From UBA966 sp046350355 (GTDB lineage: Bacteria > Planctomycetota > Phycisphaerae > Phycisphaerales > SM1A02): a stretch of 64,000 nt of DNA. Positions 1 to 7,795 of the stretch are shown here, piece after piece. The notes below the pieces were generated by a model that made no database searches, was not told the origin of the DNA, and was given only the letters and a program-made list of their open reading frames with translations. The position numbers were made by a program, and so were the translations under genes. The DNA lies in the NCBI GenBank assembly GCA_046350355.1, contig JAXMAN010000001.1, positions 930,001 through 994,000 on the forward strand, in the 5' to 3' direction. The stretch's first letter is position 1, and each line of letters begins with the position of its first letter.

Positions 1-629
1 CCCGGCGTCACGACCGCCTCCGGATCGAGCGCGCCCGCCTCGACGACCTCCGCCGCCTGCACGATCGTCGTGCCCGCGGCGGTCGCCATCATCGGCGCGA
101 AGTTGCGCGCGGTCCGGTGGTAGAGGACGTTGCCGTGCGTGTCCGCGGCGCGTCCCTTGATGAGCGTGAAGTCCGCGCGCAGGCCGTGCTCGAGCACATG
201 CTCGCGGCCGCCGAAGAGGCGCACTTCCTTGCCCTCCGCCAGAGGCGTGCCCGCGGCGGTGGGGGTGTAGAAGGCCGCGATCCCCGCGCCGCCCGCGCGG
301 ATGCGCTCGGCGAGGGTGCCCTGCGGCACGAGCTCGAGCTCCACCTTGCCCGCGCGGTAGAGGTCGGGGAAGACGGTCGAGCCCGCGGTGCGCGGGAAGG
401 AGCAGACGACCTTGCGCACGCGCCCGGCGCGCAGCAGCGCGGCGAGCCCGACGAGGCCCGTGCCCGTGTTGTTGCTCACGACCGTGAGCTCCCTCGCGCC
501 CTGGTCGATGAGGGCGTGGATGAGCTCGATCGGGCTGCCGGCCTCGCCGAAGCCGCCGATCATGACCGTCGCGCCGTCGGGGACGTCCGCGACGGCCTCG
601 CGCGCGCTCGCGAAGCGCTTGTCGATCAT
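1..629 (-). CDS. 3-oxoacid CoA-transferase subunit A, 3' end cut by window
   Basis: Alpha subunit of a class I CoA-transferase (AtoD/ScoA/PcaI type), which with a beta subunit moves CoA between a carboxylate and an acyl-CoA in the cytoplasm. The translated N-terminus (MIDKRFASAREAV) is followed by DGATVMIGGFGEAGSP, which fits the family's first signature. The 209 residues seen also include the FTLIKGRAADTHGNVLYH region. The last few residues lie outside the window, and the beta subunit would be expected next. Its ATG overlaps the TGA of the upstream KamA-family gene (ATGA), so the two are probably translationally coupled. The acid substrate cannot be read from the sequence. Confidence 0.9.
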   Translation of the reverse strand, partial: MIDKRFASAREAVADVPDGATVMIGGFGEAGSPIELIHALIDQGARELTVVSNNTGTGLVGLAALLRAGRVRKVVCSFPRTAGSTVFPDLYRAGKVELELVPQGTLAERIRAGGAGIAAFYTPTAAGTPLAEGKEVRLFGGREHVLEHGLRADFTLIKGRAADTHGNVLYHRTARNFAPMMATAAGTTIVQAAEVVEAGALDPEAVVTP

Positions 630-2074
630 CGGCAGGCCGGGGCGGGCGTCGAGGCGCCGTGCGTGATGCGGGCGCTCTTCACGCGCGCGTAGTCGTAGAG
701 GCCGGCCTCGTCGAAGAGGACGCGGTCGTCGTAGCCGTCGAACCAGAGCGCCTCGGGGTTGCGGCCCACGATGCAGACCTTGCCCTTGTCGGCGGCGCGG
801 CCCGCGTTGCGCAGGATCTTGAAGAGGACGACGCCGTTCTCGCTGCCCTTGAGGCCCGGGATCGGCTGGTTGGTGACGGCGTTGACCTCGGTCTTGCCCT
901 TGTAGTGCGTGATCGAGAGGCGCGCGTGGCTCTCGACGCCCGAGAGCCCCTTCTGCGACTCGTTGAGCACCTGCCAGGCGCGCTCGATCGGCACGTTGAA
1001 GGAGCGGTACGCGATGATGTCGCGGCCGCAGAAGAAGTAGTGGTTCTCGCCGCCGGCGCGCTTGAACTCGCGCTGCAGGATGCGCAGCGCGTCGGGATCG
1101 TCGTTGATGCCCTTGATGATCGGGGACTGGTTCTCGACGCTCAGCCAGCCGCGCTGGGCGAGGCGGCGCATCGCGGCGCCGGTCGCAGGCACCCACTGCA
1201 GGAAGCCCTGTCCGTTGCGCAGGTAGTGGCCCTCGGGGTCCTTCGCGAGGAACTCGTCCGGGTGCTCGAAGTGCACGACGATGTGCAGGCCGACCTCGGG
1301 GTAGGTCTCGTGGAAGCGGTCGAGCATCGCGACGAAGGCCTCGTCGAAGCGCTCGGGATAGAAGGCCATCTCCTTGGTGCCGATGCGGATCGACTCGACG
1401 CCCGCCTCGGCGAGCGCCGCGAGCCACGCGGCGATCTTGGAGTTGTTGAGGACCATCGGGTCCCCGCCGGACATCAGGATCTCGCGCAGCTTCTCGCGGC
1501 CGCAGACGGGGTGGCGGCCGCCGTTGGCCGCGACCTCGGCGTTGAAGCGCTTGATGTAGGGGATCACCTCGGGGATCGAGGCGAGGCCCTTCTTCGCGAC
1601 GGTGCCGTCCTGGCGCTGGACCTCCTTGCGCGCGATCAGCTCCTCGCGGTAGCAGAAGCGGCAGTGGGCGCTGCACGTCGAGACGACGTAGAGCAGGCCC
1701 ATCTCGTACTTGTGGAGCATGCCCTCGACGGGGCTGTAGTCCATCTGGAAGCCCGGGTCCTCGGAGCCCGCGAGGTCGTTGGTCTCCGCGGGGTCGGCCT
1801 TCACCAGGCGGCGCAGCGGGGCGCTCTGCTTGGCGAGATCGAAGTAGTGGCGGGTGATCTTCACCGGCATGCGCTTCTCGACGTCGCGCTCGCCGCCCTT
1901 GAGGACGCGCAGCTGGACCAGCTCGTCGCTCGTGTAGAGGCCGCGCATGTCCTCGGGGACGTTGGTCTCGAGGAAGGGCGCCAGTCCGTTGATGATGGCG
2001 CGCTCGTGGCGGGAGTCCTCCACCGAGGCAAGGAAGGCCTGCTCGCGCGGGGTCGGGGCGTACGAATGGTCCAT
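626..2074 (-). CDS. KamA-family radical SAM aminomutase (lysine 2,3-aminomutase-like)
   Basis: A 482-residue radical SAM and PLP enzyme of the lysine 2,3-aminomutase family, which shifts amino groups between carbons 2 and 3 of amino acids. The CxxxCxxC cluster motif is C134, C138 and C141 (CSAHCRFC). SGGDP and ENQSPIIKGIND match family landmarks, and K394 in YKGKTEV is the likely PLP lysine. The protein is longer than the roughly 416-residue clostridial enzyme. By eye, the two aspartates that hold lysine's side chain there (293 and 330) are not conserved: the regions read FFCGRDIIAY and LSITHYKGK. The substrate may therefore not be lysine. The start at MDHSYAPTP is preceded by GAGGA. The gene is coupled to the CoA-transferase gene, which suggests an amino-acid catabolic operon. 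Confidence 0.88.
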   Translation of the reverse strand: MDHSYAPTPREQAFLASVEDSRHERAIINGLAPFLETNVPEDMRGLYTSDELVQLRVLKGGERDVEKRMPVKITRHYFDLAKQSAPLRRLVKADPAETNDLAGSEDPGFQMDYSPVEGMLHKYEMGLLYVVSTCSAHCRFCYREELIARKEVQRQDGTVAKKGLASIPEVIPYIKRFNAEVAANGGRHPVCGREKLREILMSGGDPMVLNNSKIAAWLAALAEAGVESIRIGTKEMAFYPERFDEAFVAMLDRFHETYPEVGLHIVVHFEHPDEFLAKDPEGHYLRNGQGFLQWVPATGAAMRRLAQRGWLSVENQSPIIKGINDDPDALRILQREFKRAGGENHYFFCGRDIIAYRSFNVPIERAWQVLNESQKGLSGVESHARLSITHYKGKTEVNAVTNQPIPGLKGSENGVVLFKILRNAGRAADKGKVCIVGRNPEALWFDGYDDRVLFDEAGLYDYARVKSARITHGASTPAPACR

Positions 2075-2354
2075 GTCGGAGTCCTCGGGATGGCGCCCTG
2101 GTGCGGGCGCGGGTGCAGGCCGCCCCGGGGGCTCCGGGGACGAGGCCAATGGAACATACCACCGGGCTTTATCGGGTCGAATTCCGCGTTGCCTGCATTC
2201 GCGCGGAAGTCCGGGAATGTCGGTCGATGGGAGGGTCTGGGGGGCGTGGCGGGGCGTCCGGTACGCTCCCTCCAATGCGCGGAGTCGCTTCGGTGCTGCG
2301 AGACGGCATCGCGGCGCCGCGGGCCATTCGGTGGCGCGGCGCGGGGGACGCGAG

Positions 2355-3065
2355 ATGATTCGTCGGCTGCTCCCGCAGTTCCTGTGGATCGCGGCGCTGG
2401 CGCTGAACGCGGTCGCGCTGCTTCCGTGGCTGCTGTTCATCGATCGGGATCTTCGCTGGACGGGTTTGGTGGAGAAGTGGTATGGCCAACGCACCGGCCA
2501 TTGGCCGTCTTCCCTGGCGGTCGGGGAGATCGCATCCATCTTCAGCATTTGGCTGGTGGGAGTGACGCTGCTTGGCCTCTGTTTCCTCATGCATCCGCGC
2601 TGGGGACGCATCGCCGCCTGGTTTGCAATCGTTCCCAGCGCGGTCCTGACGCTGCCGTTGCTCGTCTCGACGGGCGAATGGTTCATCATCCTGGTTGACG
2701 ACTTCTCGTTGTTCCATGCCCCCCTCGCGGTCTGGTTCGCGATCCTGTTCCTGGTCCTGCTCCTCCCCGTGCTCACCGTGCCTCCGTTCACCTTCGCCAG
2801 CGTCCTGCTGATCGCCCGGTGGCGCGGGACGACGCCGCTCTCGGAACGCCGCCCCGAGACGTGCCCGAAGTGCGGCTATCTGATCGGCCCCGCGGAGTGG
2901 AGCTTCTGCCCGGAGTGCGGTGCGCCCCGCCCCGCGCGGGTCTCGGAGCCGCGCATTTGGCGCTTCGCCCGCATCGCTCTCTTCATCGCGCTCGGGGCTG
3001 CGATCGGATTGAACGTCGGATACGTGCTGCTCGCATGGCTCATTCGATGGGTGAAGGCGATGTGA
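2355..3065 (+). CDS. Membrane protein with cytoplasmic zinc ribbon
   Basis: Hypothetical 236-residue inner-membrane protein. About four hydrophobic segments fill residues 5-160. A four-cysteine zinc-ribbon knuckle pair follows (C170, C173, C185, C188; CPKC...CPEC), and a final transmembrane helix ends the protein. Short bacterial zinc ribbons of this kind are common in planctomycete membrane proteins of unknown role. The start ATG follows a G-rich stretch (GGGGGAC). The reading frame remains open far upstream, but only this start gives a protein beginning with a membrane segment. It is transcribed away from the KamA gene and stops 37 bp before the MazG gene. No function is proposed. Confidence 0.75.
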   Translation: MIRRLLPQFLWIAALALNAVALLPWLLFIDRDLRWTGLVEKWYGQRTGHWPSSLAVGEIASIFSIWLVGVTLLGLCFLMHPRWGRIAAWFAIVPSAVLTLPLLVSTGEWFIILVDDFSLFHAPLAVWFAILFLVLLLPVLTVPPFTFASVLLIARWRGTTPLSERRPETCPKCGYLIGPAEWSFCPECGAPRPARVSEPRIWRFARIALFIALGAAIGLNVGYVLLAWLIRWVKAM

Positions 3066-3090
3066 ACGTGGCGGGCCGACCCGCGACCGC

Positions 3091-3096
3091 TATCCT
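3091..3096 (+). promoter_or_regulatory. Candidate -10 box for the MazG gene, leaderless type
   Basis: TATCCT lies exactly 6 bases before the ATG at 3103 and no Shine-Dalgarno is visible. The spacing would place the transcription start at or next to the start codon. No clear -35 is present. Confidence 0.4.
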
Positions 3097-3102
3097 CCCC
3101 GC

Positions 3103-3531
3103 ATGTCCGAGTCCGCCGCGACGCCCGGGTCTCCCGCGCCGACGCACGACTTGCGCGTCCTGCAGGCCGCGGTCGCATGCTTCGCCGCCGAGCGCGAGTG
3201 GGGACAGTTCCACGATCCCAAGAGCCTTGCGATGGCGATCGGCGTGGAGGCTGGCGAGCTGATGGAGCACTTCCGCTGGCTTGGGGCCGATGCGGCGCAT
3301 CAGGCGATGGCGGATCCTCGGACCCGCCGGGAGGCGGGCGAGGAAGTCGCGGACGTGCTGATCCTGCTGCTCGAGTTCGCAAACGTGACCGGGCTCGACC
3401 TTGGCGACGAGGTTTCGCGCAAGCTGGCGAAGAACGCGGCGCGCTACCCGGTGGAGCTCGCCCGAGGCAGTTCGGCCAAGTATGACCGGCTCACCCCGCC
3501 CCCTGGCGCGGTCGATCCCACGGGGGCGTGA
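3103..3531 (+). CDS. MazG-like nucleotide pyrophosphohydrolase
   Basis: A 142-residue single-domain all-alpha NTP pyrophosphohydrolase of the MazG/DCTPP1 group, which hydrolyses (d)NTPs to NMP and PPi. The two halves of the metal site are E49-xx-E52 (EAGELMEHF) and E81-xx-D84 (EEVADVLILL), with the usual helix between them. The downstream helicase gene starts at the stop codon (TGATG), so the two are almost certainly co-translated. MazG enzymes occur both in housekeeping and next to phage-defence genes; a nuclease-helicase partner favours the second. The nucleotide specificity cannot be read. Confidence 0.9.
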   Translation: MSESAATPGSPAPTHDLRVLQAAVACFAAEREWGQFHDPKSLAMAIGVEAGELMEHFRWLGADAAHQAMADPRTRREAGEEVADVLILLLEFANVTGLDLGDEVSRKLAKNAARYPVELARGSSAKYDRLTPPPGAVDPTGA

Positions 3532-5681
3532 TGCTGCTCGACGTCGAGACATTCCGCCAACGCACTGAGTACGACCTCGACGGGCTCGTGGGCGAGCTTC
3601 AGGCGAAGACCTCGCGTGCGACCCCGGCGGAGGCGCGCGCGTGGCGCAACTCGCTCCCCGCGCTCTCCAAGGTCCTCTCGAACGAGCGTCTCCGCGGATT
3701 TCACCTTCACCTGGGCATGTCCGGCTCGGTCGTGGTGGAGTATCGCCTTCCCTCGTCGCCGTCGTGGGCGGATGTCGTCCTGCTCGGATCCGGCGCCAGT
3801 GGTCCGGAAGCGGTCGTCGTCGAGCTCAAGGACTGGGACACCCGTGGCGATACCGCCGCCGATGCAGGCGCGCTCGTGGAGCGCTCGATGGGCGAGGTGC
3901 TGCATCCCTCGGCGCAGGTCGAGGGATACGTCGAGTACTGCACGAAGTTCCACAGCGCGGTGCAGCAGCATCGCGCTTCGGTGCATGGTTGTGTCTACTT
4001 CACCTACGCATCCGACGCGAGCGTCTATCGCAAGGGTCTGTACAGCGAGCTCGTGCAGCGCTATCCGGTCTTCGCCCGAAACGCAGCCGATGTCGAGTCG
4101 CTCTTCCCCGACTACCTCTCGGAACACCTGCGGACCCCCAACCGGGACTTCGCGCACGCGTTCGAGGAAGGCTTCTACCACCAGGACCGCGGCTTCGTCG
4201 GACAGGTGGCCGCGGCGATCCGCGGCGGCGCGGGCAGTCCGTTCGTCCTGCTGGACCAGCAGCGGCTTGGCTTCGAAGTCTGCCGCTCGCGCGTGCAACG
4301 CGTTCTGGCGCCGGCGTACGCCCGCGCGCGGCCGCATCGCCGCAAGAGCGTCGTGGTCATCGAGGGGCCGCCGGGATCCGGCAAGTCGGCGATCGCGGCG
4401 CATCTCTGGGCCGCCCTCGGAAGCGACGCGCGCATCGACGGTTCCGTCGTGCTCACCACCACTTCGGGCGCGCAGCGCTCGAACTGGGAGCAGCTCTTCG
4501 TGCGGGCGGCGCGAGATGCGGGCGCACAGCATGTGGTGCAGGGCGCGAACCAGTACAACCCCGGGCTCAGCGTGCAGTGGGTCTCGCGGATGCGCGACGC
4601 GGGGCTCGAGGCGACCGTGCAGTCGTGGAAGGCGAACCTCGAGCGCTTCGCGCGGGAAGGCGGCCCGCTTCGCTGCCGCGACGACCAGTATGCGGTCTCG
4701 ATCGTCGACGAGGCGCACGCGTTGATCGATCCCACTGCCCCCGGTGCGGATGGTGTCTCGCCCTCCGGCTGGGTGATGCACGCGGGCCCACAGGCATGGC
4801 ATGTGATCCGCGCCTCGCGTGTGAGCGTCTTCCTGCTGGATCCGGACCAGAGCTACCGGGACAACGAGACCACCAGCGTCGACCGCATCCGCGAATACGC
4901 GCGGGAATTCGACGCGGACTTCGACCGTGTGAGCCTGGCGGGCTCGCAGTTTCGCTGCGGCGGATCGACGGAGTACCTCGACTGGATCGACACGCGGCTG
5001 CTCGCGTCCACCCGGTCCGCCATCGCGCCCGCCACGCGCGCGTCGATGACCTGGCGGCGCAGCGCCGGAGGACCGATGGACTTCGAGATCGTCGGGACTC
5101 CCGCGGAGTTGGAGACGGCGCTCCGTGGGAGGCTGGCCGAGGGCCGGACGGCCAGGCTGCTCGCGTCGTACGCCCGTCCATGGAGGACGCAGCATGCGCT
5201 CTCGCCACACGATGCGGCGGAGGCGGATCGAGACTTCGTGCTTTCCTACGAGGGACCGCGCGGCCGGGAAACCTGGTCGCGGATCTGGAACTTCGCGCCC
5301 GATCAGGACTACGCCCGGTTCATCCAGGCCACGGAGGGATCTGCGATCGCACGCGATCCGCTGTGCGAAGTTGGCTGCCCCTACGTCGTCCGTGGCTTCG
5401 ACTTCGATTTCGTGGGCCTGCTCTGGCTCGACGACCTGGTCTGGCGCGGCGATCGCTGGGAGGCGAATCCCGCCTCGGTGCACGAGTCCGCATGGCGTCT
5501 GACGCGCGCGCGGGCGCGCCGCGGGGAGCCGGGCGCGCAGGAGGAGCTCGTCCGCAGGCTGCTGCGCGGCTACCGCATCCTGCTGAGCCGCGCGATGCGC
5601 GGCGTCTACGTGTGGTTCCAGGATGAGGAGACCCGTGACCACGTGCGTGGAGTTCTGGAAGCACGAGCGAGCGGCCGATGA
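3531..5681 (+). CDS. PD-(D/E)XK nuclease-DUF2075 helicase fusion
   Basis: A 716-residue protein with an N-terminal nuclease-like domain and a C-terminal DUF2075-type P-loop ATPase. The nuclease part reads E70, D81 and E98-L-K100 (VEYRL, SWADVVLL, VVVELKDWD), the classic PD-(D/E)XK spacing. The ATPase has Walker A GPPGSGKS (residues 279-286) and a DEAH box D393-E394-A395-H396 (IVDEAHALI). The C-terminal third carries the expected ASYARPW and CEVGCPYVVRGFDFDFVGLLW stretches. A GTG lies immediately upstream, but the ATG at 3531 is preferred because it touches the MazG stop codon. The pair probably acts on nucleic acid, perhaps in phage defence; no direct evidence is in the window. The exact nuclease subfamily is uncertain. 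Confidence 0.82.
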   Translation: MLLDVETFRQRTEYDLDGLVGELQAKTSRATPAEARAWRNSLPALSKVLSNERLRGFHLHLGMSGSVVVEYRLPSSPSWADVVLLGSGASGPEAVVVELKDWDTRGDTAADAGALVERSMGEVLHPSAQVEGYVEYCTKFHSAVQQHRASVHGCVYFTYASDASVYRKGLYSELVQRYPVFARNAADVESLFPDYLSEHLRTPNRDFAHAFEEGFYHQDRGFVGQVAAAIRGGAGSPFVLLDQQRLGFEVCRSRVQRVLAPAYARARPHRRKSVVVIEGPPGSGKSAIAAHLWAALGSDARIDGSVVLTTTSGAQRSNWEQLFVRAARDAGAQHVVQGANQYNPGLSVQWVSRMRDAGLEATVQSWKANLERFAREGGPLRCRDDQYAVSIVDEAHALIDPTAPGADGVSPSGWVMHAGPQAWHVIRASRVSVFLLDPDQSYRDNETTSVDRIREYAREFDADFDRVSLAGSQFRCGGSTEYLDWIDTRLLASTRSAIAPATRASMTWRRSAGGPMDFEIVGTPAELETALRGRLAEGRTARLLASYARPWRTQHALSPHDAAEADRDFVLSYEGPRGRETWSRIWNFAPDQDYARFIQATEGSAIARDPLCEVGCPYVVRGFDFDFVGLLWLDDLVWRGDRWEANPASVHESAWRLTRARARRGEPGAQEELVRRLLRGYRILLSRAMRGVYVWFQDEETRDHVRGVLEARASGR

Positions 5682-5717
5682 TCGCGATCGCGCCGCACCC
5701 CCGAGTGCCCTCCGTCC

Positions 5718-6500
5718 TCAGGACCCCGACGCCGCCGCCCATCCGCGCCACAGCATCAGCAGCGCGGCGATCGCGAGCGCGCACTCGACCAGCACGATGA
5801 ACCGCGACTGGCTCAGGCGGTTCACGATGCGCTTGCCGATCCACGATCCCGCGATCACGAGCGGCGAGACCGAGAGCCCCAGCACGATGCCCGAGCCGGT
5901 GAGCGTGCCCGTGCCGCTGTAAGCCGCGACCTTCGCCAGGTGGACGCCCAGCGCGGCGACCGCCTCGGAACCGATGTATGCGCCCTTCACCAGGCCCACC
6001 GCGAGGAAGAACGGCCCAGCGATCGGCCCGGCGCCGCCGACGAGCGCGGAGAGCGCGCCGGTGACGACGCCGACCGGCACGAGTTGCGGCTCGCGGATGC
6101 GCACGCCCGCGGCATCGGCGCCGCGCGCCGTGCGGCCCGCGCCCCAGCGGCGCCACGCGAGCGCGACGAGCAGCGACGCACCCATCACGATCGCGATGAC
6201 GCTCGGGGTCATCGTCGCGAAGAGCAGCGCGCCCAGGAACGCCGCGGGCACGCCGCCGATCGTGTACCAGCGGACCGCGCTCCAGCGGATCTCGGTGCGG
6301 TTGAACCACGCGCGGCTGCCGTTGCCGACGATCTGGGCGACCGTCAGCACGGGGACCGCCGCCTGCTCGCCGATGCACATCGCGAGTACCGGCAGCAGGA
6401 TCGCGGCGAAGCCGAATCCCGTGACCGCGCCCACCGTCGACCCGAGCAGGGCGAAGGCGCCGATGAGGATGAGCTGCCAGGGAGTGAGGTCGGCGGGCAT
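5718..6500 (-). CDS. TauE/SafE-family membrane anion exporter
   Basis: A 260-residue polytopic membrane protein of the TauE/SafE (sulfite exporter, formerly DUF81) family with about eight hydrophobic segments. Recognisable features are the glycine-rich first repeat (STVGAVTGFGFAAILLPVL) and the second-half repeat (VVTGALSALVGGAGPIAGPFF), which reflect the family's internal duplication. Members export sulfite, sulfoacetate or other organic sulfur anions, but the substrate here is unknown. It is convergent with the helicase gene, with a 36-bp gap. A second, only distantly similar member lies at 35.8-36.6 kb. Confidence 0.85.
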   Translation of the reverse strand: MPADLTPWQLILIGAFALLGSTVGAVTGFGFAAILLPVLAMCIGEQAAVPVLTVAQIVGNGSRAWFNRTEIRWSAVRWYTIGGVPAAFLGALLFATMTPSVIAIVMGASLLVALAWRRWGAGRTARGADAAGVRIREPQLVPVGVVTGALSALVGGAGPIAGPFFLAVGLVKGAYIGSEAVAALGVHLAKVAAYSGTGTLTGSGIVLGLSVSPLVIAGSWIGKRIVNRLSQSRFIVLVECALAIAALLMLWRGWAAASGS

Positions 6501-6578
6501 CGTCGCGGCGTCGCGTGACGCCGGGCGAGGCTAGCGGATCGGCGGCAGCTCCGCGGCGGAGCGACCGGCTTGCCCCGC

Positions 6579-7133
6579 TCACCAGTCGCCGGCGTACTTC
6601 ACCTCGAAGGGCCCCGCGTCGCGCGCGGCGAGTTCGTGCAGGCGACGCGCGATCTGCCGCAGGTGCAGCGCATCGTGCGCGGCCCAGGACGCGAGCAGCA
6701 TGCCCGCGGCGAGCGGGCCGAAGCGCGCGTGCTGCTTCGCGCGCGACCAGTCGGTGGGCGCGGTGTCGGTGCGCGGCGCATCCGCGACGATCGTGTCGAG
6801 CCACGCGATGCTCGCTGCGCGCTCGGCGGCGAAGTCGTCGAGCACCGCGCGCAGGTCGCGCTCGTTGTAGCGGCGGCGCTGCGCGATGCCCTCGAGGTCG
6901 AGCGCGGGCCACTCGAGCGCCGGATCGCGCAGGGTGAGCTGGATGCGTGCGCGGAAGTCCTCGCGCTCCTCGTCGAGCAGGTGGCAGCAGACCTCGAGGA
7001 TCGACCAGTGCTCGGGCGCGGGCTTCCAGCGCGCGTCCTCCACGGAGGCGATCCCCGCCAGCGCGCGCAGGGCGGCGGGGAAGCGGGCGAGGCGGTCGCG
7101 CAGCGGTCCCGGCATGAGTTCGGCGTGGGCCAT
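6579..7133 (-). CDS. DinB/YfiT-like four-helix protein
   Basis: A 184-residue protein of the DinB superfamily, metal-binding four-helix bundles that include thiol transferases and stress-induced proteins. The three histidine positions expected for the metal site are seen as H49-like (CCHLLDEE) and in HDALHLRQI near the C-terminus. W42-S-I-L-E-V (HWSILEVCCHLLD) is typical of the family. The ATG is preceded after exactly 6 bases by TATTTT inside a long palindrome, so the gene may be leaderless and operator-controlled. The reaction is not known. Confidence 0.8.
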   Translation of the reverse strand: MAHAELMPGPLRDRLARFPAALRALAGIASVEDARWKPAPEHWSILEVCCHLLDEEREDFRARIQLTLRDPALEWPALDLEGIAQRRRYNERDLRAVLDDFAAERAASIAWLDTIVADAPRTDTAPTDWSRAKQHARFGPLAAGMLLASWAAHDALHLRQIARRLHELAARDAGPFEVKYAGDW

Positions 7134-7136
7134 GCG

Positions 7137-7172
7137 CGGAAAATATGCCGGGCATGCCCGGCATATTTTCCG
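7137..7172. promoter_or_regulatory. 36-bp perfect palindrome between divergent genes
   Basis: The half-site CGGAAAATATGCCGGGCA is repeated exactly on the other strand, giving a 36-bp dyad with no spacer. It lies between the divergent DinB-like gene and the His-rich metal gene, ends 3 bases from the DinB start codon and contains that gene's likely -10 (TATTTT). An operator is the simplest reading. The form A-tract, GC stem, T-tract also resembles a bidirectional terminator, but a terminator upstream of two divergent genes would be odd. Confidence 0.55.
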
Positions 7173-7238
7173 GGGGCGCGGGATTCGAGAACAGATTTCG
7201 TCGATTCACCGTATCATTCCCCGTCGAGCACGCAGCGC

Positions 7239-7709
7239 ATGTGGCGCACCCCGCTCCATCTTCTGGCGATTCTCCTGGTGCTGGCCCAGACGGTGGCCAT
7301 GCCTTTCGCGGGCATGCAGCTCTGTCTCGGGGACGCGCCATGCGGGAGCGGCTCCGGCGTCCACGGTGCGACGCAGGCGTGCGATGCGCACGACTGCCAC
7401 GCCGCGCATGCGGACCACGCCGCCTCGGACCGCGCGCCGCATCACGCCGCGCTCGTCGCCGCGGATCCCTGCGACTGCCACGTCCATGTGCCGCTGCCGG
7501 GGCCGCAGAGCGGCGCGCCCACGGCCGCTCGCGCGCTGGAGCCCGCGCCCGCGCCGCTCGATTTCGCCGCGACCGCGCTGCTTCTGGCGCTGCTTCCGGC
7601 ACCGGCGTCCGAACCGGGCGCCGTCGCGATCCCGATCGATCCACGACCGCCGCACCTGGACCGGTGCGCGCAATCGGTCTCGATCCGCGTGACGCGTCTG
7701 CTGGTGTGA
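7239..7709 (+). CDS. His-rich exported protein, CzcI-like, ahead of RND efflux genes
   Basis: Hypothetical 156-residue protein. A hydrophobic N-terminus (MWRTPLHLLAILLVLAQTVAM) looks like a signal peptide. The mature part is rich in His and Cys (CDAHDCHAAHADHAAS, then CDCHVHVPLP), consistent with periplasmic metal binding. A second hydrophobic stretch (LDFAATALLLALLPAPA) lies near residue 115. Small His-rich genes of this kind (CzcI or CopL types) often precede heavy-metal RND operons, and this one is 86 bp upstream of the outer-membrane component. The role in metal sensing or buffering is inferred from composition and position only. Confidence 0.65.
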   Translation: MWRTPLHLLAILLVLAQTVAMPFAGMQLCLGDAPCGSGSGVHGATQACDAHDCHAAHADHAASDRAPHHAALVAADPCDCHVHVPLPGPQSGAPTAARALEPAPAPLDFAATALLLALLPAPASEPGAVAIPIDPRPPHLDRCAQSVSIRVTRLLV

Positions 7710-7795
7710 ACCACGACGGGGGCCTCGCTCTGGCGTGCACGGCGCTTCGTCGCCGCGCGTGATGGCTGGACTTTGGTCGGTTCGGGAGATCGAGC

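Noticed and set aside
7138..7171. The 36-bp palindrome as an ordinary bidirectional terminator.
   Set aside because: Both flanking genes are transcribed away from it, so it would terminate neither; it also holds a -10-like hexamer at leaderless spacing.
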